Position numbers and translations under genes: made by a program. Below the pieces are notes generated by a model. That model was not told the DNA's origin and made no database searches. It worked only from the letters and a program-made list of their open reading frames with translations. A DNA stretch of 64,000 bases from Azolla caroliniana (lineage: Eukaryota; Polypodiophyta): the NCBI GenBank assembly GCA_043228905.1, contig JBHGNT010000009.1, forward strand, positions 21,948,001 to 22,012,000. The letters are read 5' to 3'. Positions 39,528-54,400 of the stretch are shown piece by piece (within the stretch, counting starts at the first letter, position 1; each line of letters opens with the position of its first letter).

Positions 39528-41618
39528 ATTAGTGGCTCGATTAAGGGGTACCCCTCGAGCCATAGTGAAAGTGAGCCTTATTGGGGCATATGTCACTACT
39601 TATTAACCCGTCACAAACTCCTTTTCTAAAAGAATAAGCAATGATGGCATCAAAGGAATAAACATTTGCTAACATTGTGCAAACAAATCAACCAAATCAA
39701 TTTCTAGGTATTTTCGTGTCTATGTAATTAGCAAGGTAGAAACAGTTAGGGTTTTTTTTCCATGTGCCCACCATTTGTTATAGGACGGAGCCCGTTGCCA
39801 ATGATCATGCCTTTATTCCCATTGGTTTAGTCAAGGGGTTGTGGACTTTGTGGTACCACCCACACAAGCTAGGTGGAACTAAAGTAGGAATAAAGAGATG
39901 TGGCACAATATAAGGAGATCCCAGGGCATTATAAAAGCTATAAAATACAGTTAGAGATAAGTATTTCAGTCTTCTTATTACATTTAAAGAACTTGAGATA
40001 GAGCTTAAGACTATCCTAATCCCCATCTCCTTCTAAGTCATTATCCTAAACCTAATATTCTCACCTATCATAAGATTCAAAACTTAAACTTCCATCTTAA
40101 GTTTTGGGTCGATTGTAACTTGTCAAGGCTTGCTTGTTGACGTAGGATCCTATTGACACTCACTCTTACTCATCTCACCAGCAAAAGATTAGACATTGTC
40201 TCACCAACAAAATATTAGACTTTGGTTCTAGCTAAGTTAGGTAATGCCAACTAGAATAACATGTGGTGATTCTTAATTTCCCCACATTATGAATAGATAC
40301 AAAACTAACCTTGTTTTTGCGGCTCGAGATTCATGTATGGAGTCAACTTAAGGGTGAAAATGGAATTATTAACATAGATTAGCACTAGCCACTTATCGAT
40401 GACTTGTTCTTGCCAATTTCATCATGTGATCTAAAGCCTAAATGACGAATGCTTGTGAACCCTTGACATTCCTTCATATTGTAACTTTGTGTTTCTACTC
40501 ATAAAAAATATGTGCTTGTATAATTGAATATGTGCTCATAAAAATATTAGATTTAATGGTAGTATAGAATGATGAGAATGTACTAGCAAGAGACGATAAC
40601 ATGTTATTCATTTAGTATGATACGTTATCTTAAAAGGTCCTTTAACATAGATTGAGAGATTTTCATTAAAGCTTATTTCATGCAAAAACATTAAGGAAAC
40701 CATGGCTTGAAATGAGTCTTGCAAGAAAGTCCAAACTAATTGAAAACTTATTTTTTCACAATTCTTCTCGTATATTTCAAATTTATATTAAGAAACATAC
40801 CCCCATTTTGTGATGATTAATGTGTTATGTCAAAGTTTCTGCATTTCCTCATAACATTTAAAATATGATAGTTTGAGTTGCTTTGGCATGACTATACATA
40901 CTCATCCTTCATTTACAATATAAACAATGCCCATAATCCATTTTGACATCTAAGACAACCATTAATTAATCCTTAGGCAATCTCTCTTATTTTAAACAAA
41001 CCATGGTTGTGGTCTCATTCATTTACTCCTTAAAGTTGCAATCGTTGTAAGAAACATGGAGTCAAAAAGCACATTTAATATATTTATTGTGCTAAACTAC
41101 TCTATTAATTGATGAACTTGTATGATGCATATCCGTTGTACCTAAAATTATGGAAAAAGAATATCATATGCTTCGTTGAATCGTCATATGTGTATGATAT
41201 TGACATTTCAATCAAATAGATGGCAATGAGGGCCTTGACAAGCCGAAGTGGGGATCATGTAAGTAATGATATGATTCAACCCCAGTATTTGTAATGGTAT
41301 CAATAATAATGATCATACCGCATATATCCAATGCAGTTTCCTTAGAGTACATATTCCTACAAGGGATAACTTTACAAATGAAAACTAATTGCATCATTGT
41401 GCGGTGGAGAATCAAGGAAACAAATTGTGGCTATTATGCAATCAAATGAAAACTAACTACATCAATGTGTGAGAGAATCAAGGAAAAAAAGAAAGTGGCT
41501 AGTATAAATGTCGAACGGCTATTTTAGAATGTTTTCGAAATCGTTCGGTTATTTTACTATATGTAGTAATTTTTCTTTCTTTTTTCCCCCAAAAAAATAG
41601 TTCCACGCTTAGTTCGCT
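39528..41618. other. AT-rich intergenic DNA
   Basis: No coding exon, RNA gene or clear repeat recognised. It ends at the target duplication of the LINE at 41630. Confidence 0.6.
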
Positions 41619-41629
41619 TAAGGAAAATA

Positions 41630-42099
41630 AGGAGATATGGATGTTGGTGGCATGCTTCTCGGTCTGGCACATTTGGACCAGACGATGTATGTTTGTTTTT
41701 CAGCAACGAAAACTCCCAAGCGGTGAGGTGTTGCTAAACATTTGGTTCGAGCTGGTATCTTGGCTGCGCGGACAGTACAACTCAATTGAAGGGAACTCGG
41801 ATGCAGCAGACAGAGCTCGCTCAAAGTTTTTGCTGAAATGGGGTCGCTCTCCTATGATGGTTAATTCAGCGTCTGGTCCTAAATGGAATTACCAAGCACC
41901 AAGATGGTTGTTTCCGCCATTGGCTTCGTTGTGAATATGTGGTCACCATGGTGGTCACTATTTAAAAAGAGGCAGTGGGTTACTCTTGTTGTAAATAGTT
42001 AGGTGAGGATTATGCTGTTTTGATTATGGTTGTTCTTCGATGTAATTCTTTTGCTAACTAATGGGAAGTAGTGTTTTTTTTTGGAAAAAAAAAAAACAA
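41630..42099 (+). mobile_element. 5'-truncated LINE, 470 bp, with 11-bp target duplication
   Basis: Flanked by TAAGGAAAATA at 41619-41629 and 42100-42110. The reading frame 41641-41934 is the C-terminal end of a LINE ORF2 (WHIWTRRCMFVF, LRGQYNSIEG, KWNYQAPRWLFPP). A 3' UTR follows with a poly(A) tract at about 42085-42096. Its C-terminal motif is shared with the two LINE copies at 57.7-59.4 kb, so they belong to one family. Confidence 0.85.
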
Positions 42100-42110
42100 T
42101 AAGGAAAATA

Positions 42111-45100
42111 TTATTGAAAGTGGAATAAGTTCGACTTGGGTTCTCATAAGTTCATAGGGTTTCTTAAGGTATAAATTTGCCCAACATTTTATATTTGAGT
42201 GTGTGCTTCGGGTCCTTTCTTTTTAGGCATGACCAAAGGGCAACACCATCAAGTGGTGTAGTTATTCTTCAAAGTGAAAATTTGGGAATCTTAATTTCTC
42301 TTGTCTCCTGAAAAATAGGGAATCTCTTTCATCATCATGTTTCATTCCTCTCTCTCCAACTTTTCATTTGATCGGTTTGTCCGTTATTATGCAATGACTT
42401 CTATCCTATACCAATTTATCAAGTTCTCTCCCATTCTCTCTTTACTAGTACTCTGGAATCTCTATTTAATACTTGTTTGGTGATTCTAACATTCTTGTCA
42501 TTTGTTTGATATCATTTGTCTTGTCATCCTCCCTAGCACTTGTATTCCTACCATTTGAACAACTTGTTCCTTCTTTTTCCTCCCTTCGCTCATCCATGTA
42601 ATGACCTCTATCTTCATTCTTGATCTCAATTACTAATCCTTAGGATAAGCACTTGATGTTTTTTTTTACCTTGACAAGAATTCAAACAATTGAGAATCTA
42701 TATTGGTAAAATGACATTGACACTGAATTGCCATCACATCAGACTAACTACAATATGGGAACTCCAATTGTGAGAGAGATTACATAGAAGCAAGCACAAT
42801 ATGTGAACAATGATGCACATTAGAAGGATCAAGGTGTGAGTCTCCTATTGTATTGTTATATGAGATGGATCCGACAAACCTTCAGCGATCCACTACAACA
42901 AAAAAGGTTTGGGGCTTTCATACATGTTTAGTATTTTCCAAGAGTCATCGAAATTGGATCTCATGTTTTTGTCCCACTGATTGATGGGGATTTTCTTAGG
43001 ATCAAACTTGCTAATTTATTATGTTTGCATGGTCAAGTATACATGTATAATGTCAGAGGGCATGTATGTGTTTGTTTACATTAGTAAGAAAACATAACAC
43101 AAAGGAGTACAACATGCAAGAAAATGTTATTTTAAAATAGTTGAGGCTATCATCAAACAATATATTGTGCCTATCACTTTTCTACGTGCATCTAAAACAA
43201 GTTTAATTGTAATTTGTGCAAGCTCCCAATGTCAAACTAGTCTAGCAATACGTATATGTTGTGCACAAACGAATAATGTAGATACATTGTGCTTTTGCAA
43301 GCACATACATGAACATTTAGGTTTGGCTATTGGGTGGTATCTTAGAAATATTATTTGTGTTGTGGTGATCATACTATTAATAAAGAGTTCATAAAGTAAT
43401 TGAGTTTAAAACATACCCATAATTTGTCAATGGTGTCAAATATTTAAGCTTGCGTTTGAATTATCCTCATGAATTTCACCACACAATTATCATTTGAAGA
43501 TTCAAAAGTTTACATGGTTACATATACTTAAACGAACAAATGTTATGATGTCACAATGGAACTTGTCTTTGAACTTAGCAAATGATGAATTGGACTCTCA
43601 AAAAATGTACATAAAAAAATGTAATGGTTTAATTCAAGATCATGCACAATAATGATTTAGAGTTTCGTGGTTTCATTTGGCATCATGCACATGTACATAT
43701 TACTTCTATCTGTAACCCAAAAGTTCATAACATCACAAAATGAAGGTATACAATAGTGTACTTGAAGCATAGGCATAGAGGTAACAATATTGAGGCTATC
43801 TTACTAAGATACAAAAGACAAAATATGTTTTCATAAATTCATTCTTGCCTTCTTCATTAAAGTAAAAATTGTGCACAAATCTATCATAAGAAAATGCAAT
43901 TTGACTCATCTAACCCATTCCCAAAGAGTTGTTGTATTCATATGATGAAGATGTTGATGTTGCTTTGTGTTTGTCAATAGTAAGTAACAAAAACTCCATT
44001 GCATAATCAACTTTATTGTTGAGTTGATTGCTTATTGTAAAATATGTTAACAATCGAATTTTATGTTTCTTAATACATCCTAATACTAAAAAAAATCTTC
44101 AAAAACATGATATGATTATGGTATTAAGAACAGAATTTCCTCAAGTAAATGGTTATTCAAAAGAGTTCCTTGAAACAAAAAAAATGGCATAGGATTCTCC
44201 CTCGTTGGGGAAGTAGAGTACTTTTCTCTAAGTAAGAGTAAAGGAAGCATATACATAATGTGTGCGGTTCTCGATGAAGATAGACATCACAACAATGAAG
44301 GGCGTTCAATATTATTTTTCAACATATGGATCAATTATTCATTTATATATTGTGGTAGAGTTTCACCCACAATTTCGACATGGATCAATTATTCATTATA
44401 TATAAATGGGACTAATGTTATTGTACAAGTTTCATTTTGTTAACATGGCCTACAGAAGCCTAATACCAAGTGATTTCAACTCTTCTGTTAGGAAATACAT
44501 TTTTGTACATAAATGTTTGGGAAAAATCTATCAAAATGCATGGTCTTGGATAAGCTAAATTTGTGAAGGGATGTGAAACTCATTTTAGAATTGGTGAGCT
44601 TGAGGCTATAAACCGCATATTTTTGCACCGGATGTAAGGCCATTATTGAAATTGATGTAATCTTGGTCTCTTCCTCCACATCCAAGTGGTTGATTAGTTC
44701 ATAAAAGGTTCACATAACCACAACAAATGTGTGTACACATTATGTATGTATATGTATGGATGTCGCCATAGTAGAACAATAAAGGACTCAATCCGATTAA
44801 ATATAGTCAATAGAGTTAATGAACAAGAAAGTGGGTCGGTTTTATAGTCAAAATATTGCAGCTATCACGAGATAACTTATCATGTACGTAATACACAACA
44901 TTGCTTGCAACAGGTCATTGAGGTGCTACTCTATGATGGAAAGTGGTCTTCAATTATAGAAATGATCCATTTTTATTGTGTAGTTCAAAACGTTTGTCAT
45001 TGATCTTTAGAGTAACATATCACTTATGTCATTAGATACAAACTCAATGAGTTGTACTCATTTTTCACCACAAAGTAATGATTTCTATTGTTTGTTGGTT

Positions 45101-47380
45101 GTTTCTCATCTTTTAGTAGGCTTCCTTGTTAAATCATCACAAAGTACAATTGCATGCATGTAATTGTATAGGCTTTATTTTGTTTTCATTTGATTCCCAT
45201 TCTGCCATAGTTTCAAGTAAGGCTAGGCTCAAATGCAATGCCTAATGAAAGTGTGGCCAAACTTTCCAAATGCATGCATTATCTATATTTGTGAACCACA
45301 GAACTGGCAACAACTTGATGTAATCCGTATGTGGAATGCAAAAGGTTTACCATCTAATCATTGCACAACAACTTTGGCACTTTAGATGTGCATCAAAACA
45401 AGATTCTTAGCTCGAATTAGGGACACGGGCATGAATTAACAAGTCCTTATTTGTAAATGGAAACGTGTAAGTGTTGATCACAAAAACAACTTCACCCTCA
45501 TGTTTGTCCATGACTTAAATCATAACAAAAACCTCACAAGACATATCAAAACATATGATAATATTGATAATAACAATCACAAATATCATAATCATGAATA
45601 GAACCTTTAGTTGGGATTCCAAAACCTCATATAAGAAAAACATAAAGAGAGTGCTAAAATAAATATATAAAAATTCATCGATGTTGATCCATTAAACTTT
45701 TATCATGCATTGATTGTATTTGCTAGCGTTCCTCCCGACCCCGCAAACATATACGTATTGATTGAAGTTATGTGTGAAGTTATGTGTATAGCTAGCCTTC
45801 TTTGAATATAAATGTTAGCGTACAACATTATATTCTAAATCATACATGTACTTTTCATAACTCAACACACAATGCCAACTCCCTTTCATGCTAAAAGTTA
45901 AATGTCTTTTGTCCTAATCTATCACTGTAAATTGACAAAACGAATAAGTTCATTTGGTTGAAGACTCTTTGAAACCTCACATATGATCGAATGGTATTGT
46001 TATCTGAAGAGGCCATCGATTAGATTGACTAATTAACCATGAGTTTGGTTTGATGGAAAATGTTTGATCCGAACTAAATTAGATAAGTTATTTCTAGTGA
46101 GACAATGAATATCATAGATAGATGTATAACTTGTAATTTGTTTATTCGACAGTGAACATATCGTTCGTGTCAAATTGTATGCACCATTTAGGATAGTCAA
46201 AACACATGAAATTTGGGCATAGTCCAAGCGAGTGGGTATAATATTTAGACCACTCGGCACAAATTGTTTATAAAGATTAGGCAAGCCTAAGCGTATTTAA
46301 GATGATAGAGATAGATGATCCAATCAACTCCATGGGATAATAAAGGCCACTCAATACCAACTCATTTAATGATTCATTCCCTTGGCAACTACTCTAATTT
46401 AAGCATCAATGGCACAACAATTATCTTGATCAATGTAGATTACCGCAATGTTTAGGAACATTCGCACATAATCATTCTAGTTTAACAAGATGAAAAGATT
46501 GTGTCATGGACATAAATGTTTCTAAGTTGAGTGCCAAAAAGCAAATGATAGAATGAAAGGATTAGATTGTTTCGCCAAGGCACATACTTTTAAAGTTGGT
46601 GCTAACGATAGATCTTTTACAATTGGTTTTGACGGTTTGGAAGATGTGAATGAGCACTTTTGTGGGCCATGACACAAACGTCCAGACTCCAAACATATCA
46701 TTCCAACCAATGATTGACATAGGTTTCAACTTGTACAAGCCACTAGTCTAGTGTATCAAATTTGGTTCAGGAGAGTTGAAAGTGATGTTAAACAATCAAT
46801 GCTAAGAAAACTACGAGACTTTGTAAACACGAACTCTACCATGATTAAGGAATCATCTAGAAATAATTGGGATATGAGTTTAAGACATGCTAAACACAAA
46901 CTTTAATGTTGTGAATAGTTAGAATCTCAACATCATGTTGGTGTTAATCGTTGGTCAAAAAAGGGTCTAAAATTTCGACATGGAAAAGGTCTAAAATCTC
47001 TAAATCTCTACTAAACAAGGTAATCTCTTGATAGTTATAGTTAATATATTATAGGTAAAAAAAGGCAAGAGAACATTTGAACACTAGCTCTAAATGAAGA
47101 ATCAACAAGTTTATAATATGGGTAGTGCATTCAAGAAAAGGTCTTATGTTTTTAAACACAACACACAATATTATTTGTGATGTTTTTCATGTAGCTTATG
47201 CCCAACTTAGTTCGAGAATAGACAAATTTCCAAATTTAACAAGACAAGTATGATCATCATTCCCAAATAACAAGGAATTCCCGAATTTCAAATCTTCAAT
47301 AATCACCTCTCCTGTTATTTTTTGTGGTTAGTAATTAATGTTGGTGTGAAAATGTTGCAACATGGTTTTATTTTGTATGA
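42111..47380. other. Long AT-rich intergenic interval
   Basis: About 5.3 kb without a convincing exon, RNA gene, LTR pair or tandem array. Short ORFs here lack codon patterns or motifs. It is probably old, unrecognisable transposon DNA. Confidence 0.55.
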
Positions 47381-47399
47381 TTGATGTACATTGATCAGA

Positions 47400-47640
47400 T
47401 GTTTTCTACAATTTCCATGTCTCCTTCATGCATTAAATTCCGAGAGATCTTATTGAAGAAAGAAAAGCAAGTATCTTCTCTACAACATATGTTGGTCGAT
47501 TTTCTTACAAAGTCAATGACGAAGACAATGCACTTTGAGTGATGCAAAAAACCTAGCAAATCCAAGTTGTGGAGTGTGTTCACTGTTAAGTAGAACAAAA
47601 TCTCGGGATATGGAATAGTTACCTTAAGGGGGAATATTGA
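47400..47640 (+). pseudogene. Decayed copia RNase H tail
   Basis: In one frame the sequence reads SCIKFREILLKKEKQVSSLQ followed by HMLVDFLTKSMTKTMHFE and a stop. This matches the end of copia polyproteins (…IREKV…V…DIFTKPL). A polypurine-like AAGGGGGAATATTG at about 47627-47640 follows where a 3' LTR would begin. It is short and degenerate, so this is a moderate-confidence call. Confidence 0.5.
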
Positions 47641-48070
47641 AATAAGTAAGTAATAATGCAAAATATTCAATAACCTTGTTATTATTAGGTAACCACCTAA
47701 CCACTTCTGAATCAAGGGGCTTCACACAAAACCCCCACTATTGTAATAAATATCTATTCTTCATCGTCTGAAATAAAAATGCACATTCTGTTTTGCATCT
47801 TTGTGCTCGATTTAACCTGAAGCCTTGTTGCTAGAAATATTTATATTGCGCGAAAGTATTTGCAATAAATAAACAAAATAGTAATGCAAAGATTCAATAA
47901 AATTCGTCATTATTATGTAACCAACTACCAAACCAACACAAGGTGAAGGGGCTTCACTACATGACGCCCACAACTTTTTAATAAATACCTATTTCTACCA
48001 ATGAGAATGTGCGACAACTTTGTAATAACTACCAAGTCTCCACCAATAGCAATGTGCCCCGTGTCCTAGG
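47637..48070 (+). repeat. LTR-like sequence with two diverged copies of one block
   Basis: AATAATGCAAAATATTCAATAAC…TATTATTAGGTAACCA…GGGGCTTCAC…CCCAC (from about 47650) recurs in diverged form from about 47885. It follows the copia tail and its purine tract. It may be an LTR with an internal duplication; its ends are not defined. Confidence 0.4.
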
Positions 48071-48453
48071 GACCTACGCGTACAATGAACTATAATTTAT
48101 AAAATATATCATGTATCATATTCGTGGCCTACAGCCACAAACTATAACTAGTCTCATCCTTGCTTTGTGATTCCCTCTAAGGCCTTGTTGGCCTACACCT
48201 TGATTCACTAGATTCCTCATAAACATTTGGCTCTTAGTATCTATAAGTTAGAGCCATATGTTGCTATTACATATTGATACTCATTAAAAAACAAGTAATA
48301 TAAATCCATAAAATTCCCCAAACCCTAAAATAGTTTGTGTCCCCTAATTTAGACATACATTCATGCATTTGATCTTCTGAACATCTAATATATCAAGATT
48401 TTATAACATGATTATTTACTAACATTAACATTGTAGAATCTTTGCCTTGGAAA

Positions 48454-51400
48454 ATGGTGAAGTTCTCAAAGCAATTCGAGCTACAATTGGTGCCCGAATG
48501 GAGACAAGCTTTTTGCGACTATCGAAAGCTAAAGAAAGAGTTGAAGGTGATCAAGATTATGCGACACAAAAATGGAACGAATGGTTATGGTGATCACAAT
48601 AATCAATGCCAACATTCTAATTATGATGGTGGCAATGATGAGCATCATCCATGGCCATACATAGCTAACATGGTGAAATGGATGCCAAGGCACGTGCAAG
48701 ATGTTATCAAGGTGACATGCCATTTGGTTTCACACATATGTGCACCCACTATTTCCTCTTAAAATTGCTAGGCCTAATGGTAATTTCATCCATGTCCTAA
48801 GGCGAACATACTCAAATTCCATTGCCTTAGTCCAATATTTGGTCCAATCATAGAACTCACAATTCTACAAAATCAGCAAAAGGGGCTGGGGAGGATTTGC
48901 ACATGTGCCACTTGTACGTGGCAATCACCCTCATGCATATGGCATGCATGGGCCAACATGACGTGACACCTATTAGCCAAGGTGTGAAACCATAAACTGT
49001 AAGCAAGCTAACATATCACGCCTTGGCTAAGGCCGAGTGTCATATGTTAACAATTGTATGCATGATCATTAATTGCATCATGCCTTGTACACAAGAAACT
49101 CCCCCACACCCTAATCCTAGGGATGTGTATAGTAGCCACCTTTAAGTATAGCATTCGAGATGTTGAAACCTAACATTTTGTGATGCTATAGATTTTGAGC
49201 AAGCATAAGTACTCTACCCATATCACTCATGCACAACCCAATATTTGCTCAAAATCAAACAAACCATATCAAAGCATTTGCTTGTCCTTCACATAGTTAT
49301 CTCATAAAACTAAGAAAACAATAAATTAGATAATTATTGTTGCTTAATGAATTGGAAGCCTTATATAAATATAACGCAGTCAAATATGCATCTATAAGGT
49401 TAAAAAGCTGCAAAAAGCAAGGCCTAGAGTTTACATAGAATTGCTTTATAATACCTGATGCTAAGAAAGCCGTGTATTCCACACTCATCACATCTCATGC
49501 CAAGTACCTACTCTACAAATTATAACACACTAGTTGCATGCATTTGTGACCAACACAAGCATTTTTTCAAACAAACTGTCCAATAATTCTAGCGACAACA
49601 ACACTAGTATACTCCAAACTCCCACAAAGCAAGCATCAATTGACTCTAAAAATTGGTTGGTTAACCAAAAATTAATGTAGATCTTCCACCCAAAACATCC
49701 AATACTTCTCTAGCGACTATAATGCTAGAATACTCCATACTTCCACTAAGCATCTATTTGCTCTAAAACTTGGTTGCCTAACAAAACATTTGTGTAATTA
49801 TTCTGACAAAATCATTTGATAATTCTACTAATTAAAACACTACAACATTACAATACTCCAACTAAGCAAGCATCTATTGTGTCTAAAAATTGGGTTCCTA
49901 ATAAAAGATACAACATGTTAGTTGCAAGGTATGTTATTTATGCTATGTCTAATGCTTTTTATAGTTGGGATCAAGCATATTCATATTTTATGAACAAACT
50001 AACCATCACATCAACATTTTCTCTCTAAAGGAAATCAATTAATCACTTCACTCCAAAGTGAAGAAATAGTTGTTATGTGGTAGTGATCACTTTGATTAAT
50101 GGGTTTTTACATAGGGATTACCTTCCTAATAAGATGAGAGTATCATGTCAAGGTTCCAAGGGGCTTTGAGATTGGGTTACAAAGCATTGTGAACAAGTTT
50201 GCACAAAATAACAATTGTCTGTTATTCAAACACAAGTTCATAATATTTTTCCTTTTGTAAGCATACTTGCATTAGATTAGATAAAGTTTTAGAATAAATT
50301 CTAGTTATTTCTATCCTATTTCACATTACATATCCTATTTAGTGAATGTTCCTCATATTTTCTTAAGGAAAAACAAGTCTAAAGTACATTATTGATTGCT
50401 TATAGTGCCCATTCAAAAGATTGTTAACTTATGCTTCTTTGGTGACATAGATACACAGTAAAAAGTGCCCATCTCATGTCCAATGTGAGATATACGAAAC
50501 GGAGGTTCTCGAACCATGCTGTAGAGACTTAAAAGAAGTTTCTTTCTTCAAGTCAATGGATGAAGAATTGAACAAAGTGAATGCATTTTATGCATCAAAG
50601 GAGGATGAATATTCACATACATTGGACATTCTCAAGAGGCAACTTGCATATCTTGTTGAAATGCGAAAAAAGCTTGAAAAGCAAGCATCATCCTCAACTA
50701 TCTCCCCTACTCCAAGCATGTGCTTTATTCCATACAATCCCTCAAACATCACACCGACAAAATGTAAGTAGTAATTCGAAAAATGAGTGATATTACAAAA
50801 CAAAAACATATGAGAGATTAAAAAATATAAAATGATTAAGATCGTTTTCCTGGTAGATGATATTTATATATGTCCATGGGTTTTTGTACGAGTGCAAGTG
50901 TATGATGTATGCATGTACTTGTGTATGTTGCTTTTGCATCTACATATTATCTATGTGTGTGTGAGAGAGAGAAACAAAAGTTGACCAATTCAAGTATTAT
51001 GTGAGCATTCCTAAAGGATGGAAGTCATGGAGTTGTTGAAACTTGTATAGGTTCGTCTGAGACACACAATGAAATGGTGGGATGCCATATTATAAATCAC
51101 ATTGAGTCCTATGATGAAGAGAAAGAGGTCGGATTTGATATGTATTCCTATGATCCAAATCAAGCGAATATGATATCAACAAATGGTGTAGGTTATGGTA
51201 CTGGAAAGCATGTGCAAAGCAAAGCAAACATGTTTATGGTTCCAAAGTTACGCCCATCCCTTACTATGGCGCATTTACTATGGGATAATCTATTGCCCAA
51301 AGACCTACTACAAGGAAAAAGGGGATTGGATGATATAGTCACAGAGAACAAATTCAAATATGCAAGAAAGAAACTTCGAGTGGCATTTGTTGAGTTTTAT

Positions 51401-54400
51401 AGAGCTCTCGGCCTCCTAGAAAGATTCCGGTATTATGAATACCTTCCTATTCTTATTCACTTTGCTTCTTTCTTACAACCTTGTTGAATTTATAAGGAAA
51501 GAAGATTATGACTAAATTGCATTATATTTGTTTTGCTGGATTGAATAGCTCTTTGAACATGTCAGCATTTCGAAACATATTGAAGAAATATGATAAGGTA
51601 ATACTTGTAAGGATGCAAAGACAGATTATATCCTAACTTTGTGTCATAAGCAAGCTTGTTATCATAATAGACTATGTCCAACTTATTTGATGTTGTCTGT
51701 AACCATATTTGAATTTTTTAGGTAACTGGAAGGAATGCATCGACTCCTTACTTGAAAGCTTTAGAGCGATCTCGGTTAAACAATTCAAACAAGGTTCGTG
51801 TTTGCAATCAATGTTGTATGTGTGTGTGTTATGTTTCATAGAAACCTAAGATGCATTGAAGGGTAGGTTTCATCAAGAAATGTAGCTTGTATGTTTGAGG
51901 GATTGTAAGTTCCAAGGAGGGATTGTATTTCGTTACATTACAGTTTCTATAATGAAATGTAATGAAATTTTTATAGGTTGATTTCATCACGGAGGAAGTT
52001 GAGAAATTGTGTGTCCACTATTTTGCAAATGATGATCAAAGAAAAGCAATGATGTTCTTAAGGCCGGTCCAAAAGAAGGCTTGTCACACCACCACATACC
52101 TCGTTGGTAAGTTTTTATGGCACATGGTTACATGAAATAAATCATAGCTAAAACTCTTCAAATATTTCTTCATAGAAGTAAAGGTTTCCATGATAGTTGG
52201 CCCTAGTTCATGTTTAGGATTGTTGTTTCATTTACTCACGATTTTTTACTACAAAGGGGAATCTAACCTTGGAGCCTTAGAATTTTCATGAAATGTTTGA
52301 AATACCCCCTCATATTTCCAAAATTAAGATACCCTTAATTTGTCTATATCATTCCTCCCAAACCTCTCCTCCCCTCACTTTGTAAAGAGATAGATTGATA
52401 GATTTACAAAAGTTCACATTGGGAAATTTGTAAGAACATGAGGGTATTTTGGTAAGTTCTCCTTTACATAAGAAACTACTTAGAATTTACAAGCCTAACA
52501 ATATGCATTTCCTTGAATTGTAAAGTTTAAGCTCGTCTTATATATAACATTGATACATTTTCTTTATACTTCTAGGTTTATTCTCAGGATGGTCATTAGC
52601 ATTTCTTGCTTCATTTGCCATATTGCTACATTTTAATAGTGTAAACTCAAGTGGTGAAGAAATGCAAGAGTATGCAAGAGTAGCATATCCTTTGTATAGG
52701 TATGCACTTGCTAATCCCATGATATAACCTTAGATTCATATTGACATATTTTAGAGTTGCGTTAAGCAAAAAATGTTTTGTTTGTGTACTTATTAGATTA
52801 TTTGGAGATAAAGTAATTTATATGTCTAAAGACTAATGAGGTAGTTTCATAACGAATCATTTATATATATATGGGTTTATACTAAAGAGAAATGTGATGT
52901 TTTGTGGACAGTACATTGTTATTGGTTCTCCTTCACATGTTCATGTACGGGGGGAATGTTTACCTATGGTGTCGATACAGAATCAACTATTCGTTCATTT
53001 TTGAGTTTAGTCCGACAACTGAGCTTAGGAGTAGAGAAATCTTGTTGGTCTGCACATGCTTGACCACCATAGTTGTGGCAAGCATGGTTAGCCATTTAAT
53101 TTTCTACTTTCATGGCCTAAACTTCGTCAACCCAAACTCCATTCCATTTGCAACATTGTTGGTACGTCACACACTTTTTTCTTTTCTTATTTTTGTACAA
53201 ACACCATTAAACTCTAGTTGATTAATTATCACGATCTTATTCTGTGTATGGAAACCATTTTCTTCCTAGGTGTGCAAGTGTATCCAAGGGTGGGTGTGTG
53301 TGCATGCACATGTGTGTCAATGTGTGAATGTTGACAACATTTGGTCATCTAGATACGAGAAAGACAAAGTTCTATTTGATACCAAATATAGTTTTTAATT
53401 ATCATGACGATCATTTTGGTTATATATTAGGTCTTCTTGCTCCTCTTATTTTGTCCTTTTAACACATTTCATCGATCGAGCCGCTTCTTCTTTTTGAATT
53501 CCTTGAAGCGCGTCATATTGGCTCCATTCTACAAAGTATGCAAATATCCAAATCTTGTTTCTTTCATGATACTTTGACATGAACATAAAACATGAAGTAT
53601 TTATAAAAGCTTTCATCTTGGGTTCTTTAGGTTACAATGGCAGATTTTTTCTTAGCTGATCAACTCACATGTCAGGTAATTATTGGCCTTCATAAACACG
53701 AGTGCTAGTTGTGTGTATCCCACATTGTAAATATCTAATGGTGAGATTGTTTTCTCTTCATTAGGTGGTGGTTATGCGACAAGTCCAACACATATTGTGT
53801 TATTATTTAGGAAGCCAAGTTCTATATGATGATGCTTTGCAAACATGCGGAGGAACCAAGTCCCATCAAATTTATGCATATATCTTATCATGCCTTCCAT
53901 ATTGGTGGCGTTTAATGCAAGCAAGTTATTTCTTTCTCCATTTGCTCTTATTTTTCTAATCCTTTCTTTAGATATGCACGCAAACATAACTCTAAGTAAA
54001 TTGTCAACATAAATGCAAAGTGTAGCAACTAATGAATTCCAGAAAGCAATGTTCTAATGTGCTATATAAAGGAACTTGACCATATCTAATATGTGTTCCT
54101 AATTCTACATATATTGGTATTAAATAGTGTTTGAGAAGATGGTATGATGAAGGGGGTTCGGTGCATCTCGCAAATGGTGGAAAGTATATGTCAGCAATTA
54201 TCGCAATAGGATGTCGACTTTCCTTCCAATTTTATGCTTCCAAGTCTTGGCTCCTCGTCTTTGTGATCACATCCTCACTCACAACTATCTACCAAATGTA
54301 CTGGGACATAGTTAAGGATTGGGGACTCCTACAATACCGTTCAAGAAATCCATGGTTAAGAGACGAACTTATTCTTAAGAGCAAGTTAGTGTATTTTATT

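Noticed and set aside
50556-50790. Two overlapping short frames treated as separate small genes
   Set aside because: The first is exon 2 of PHO1; the second is its out-of-frame shadow.
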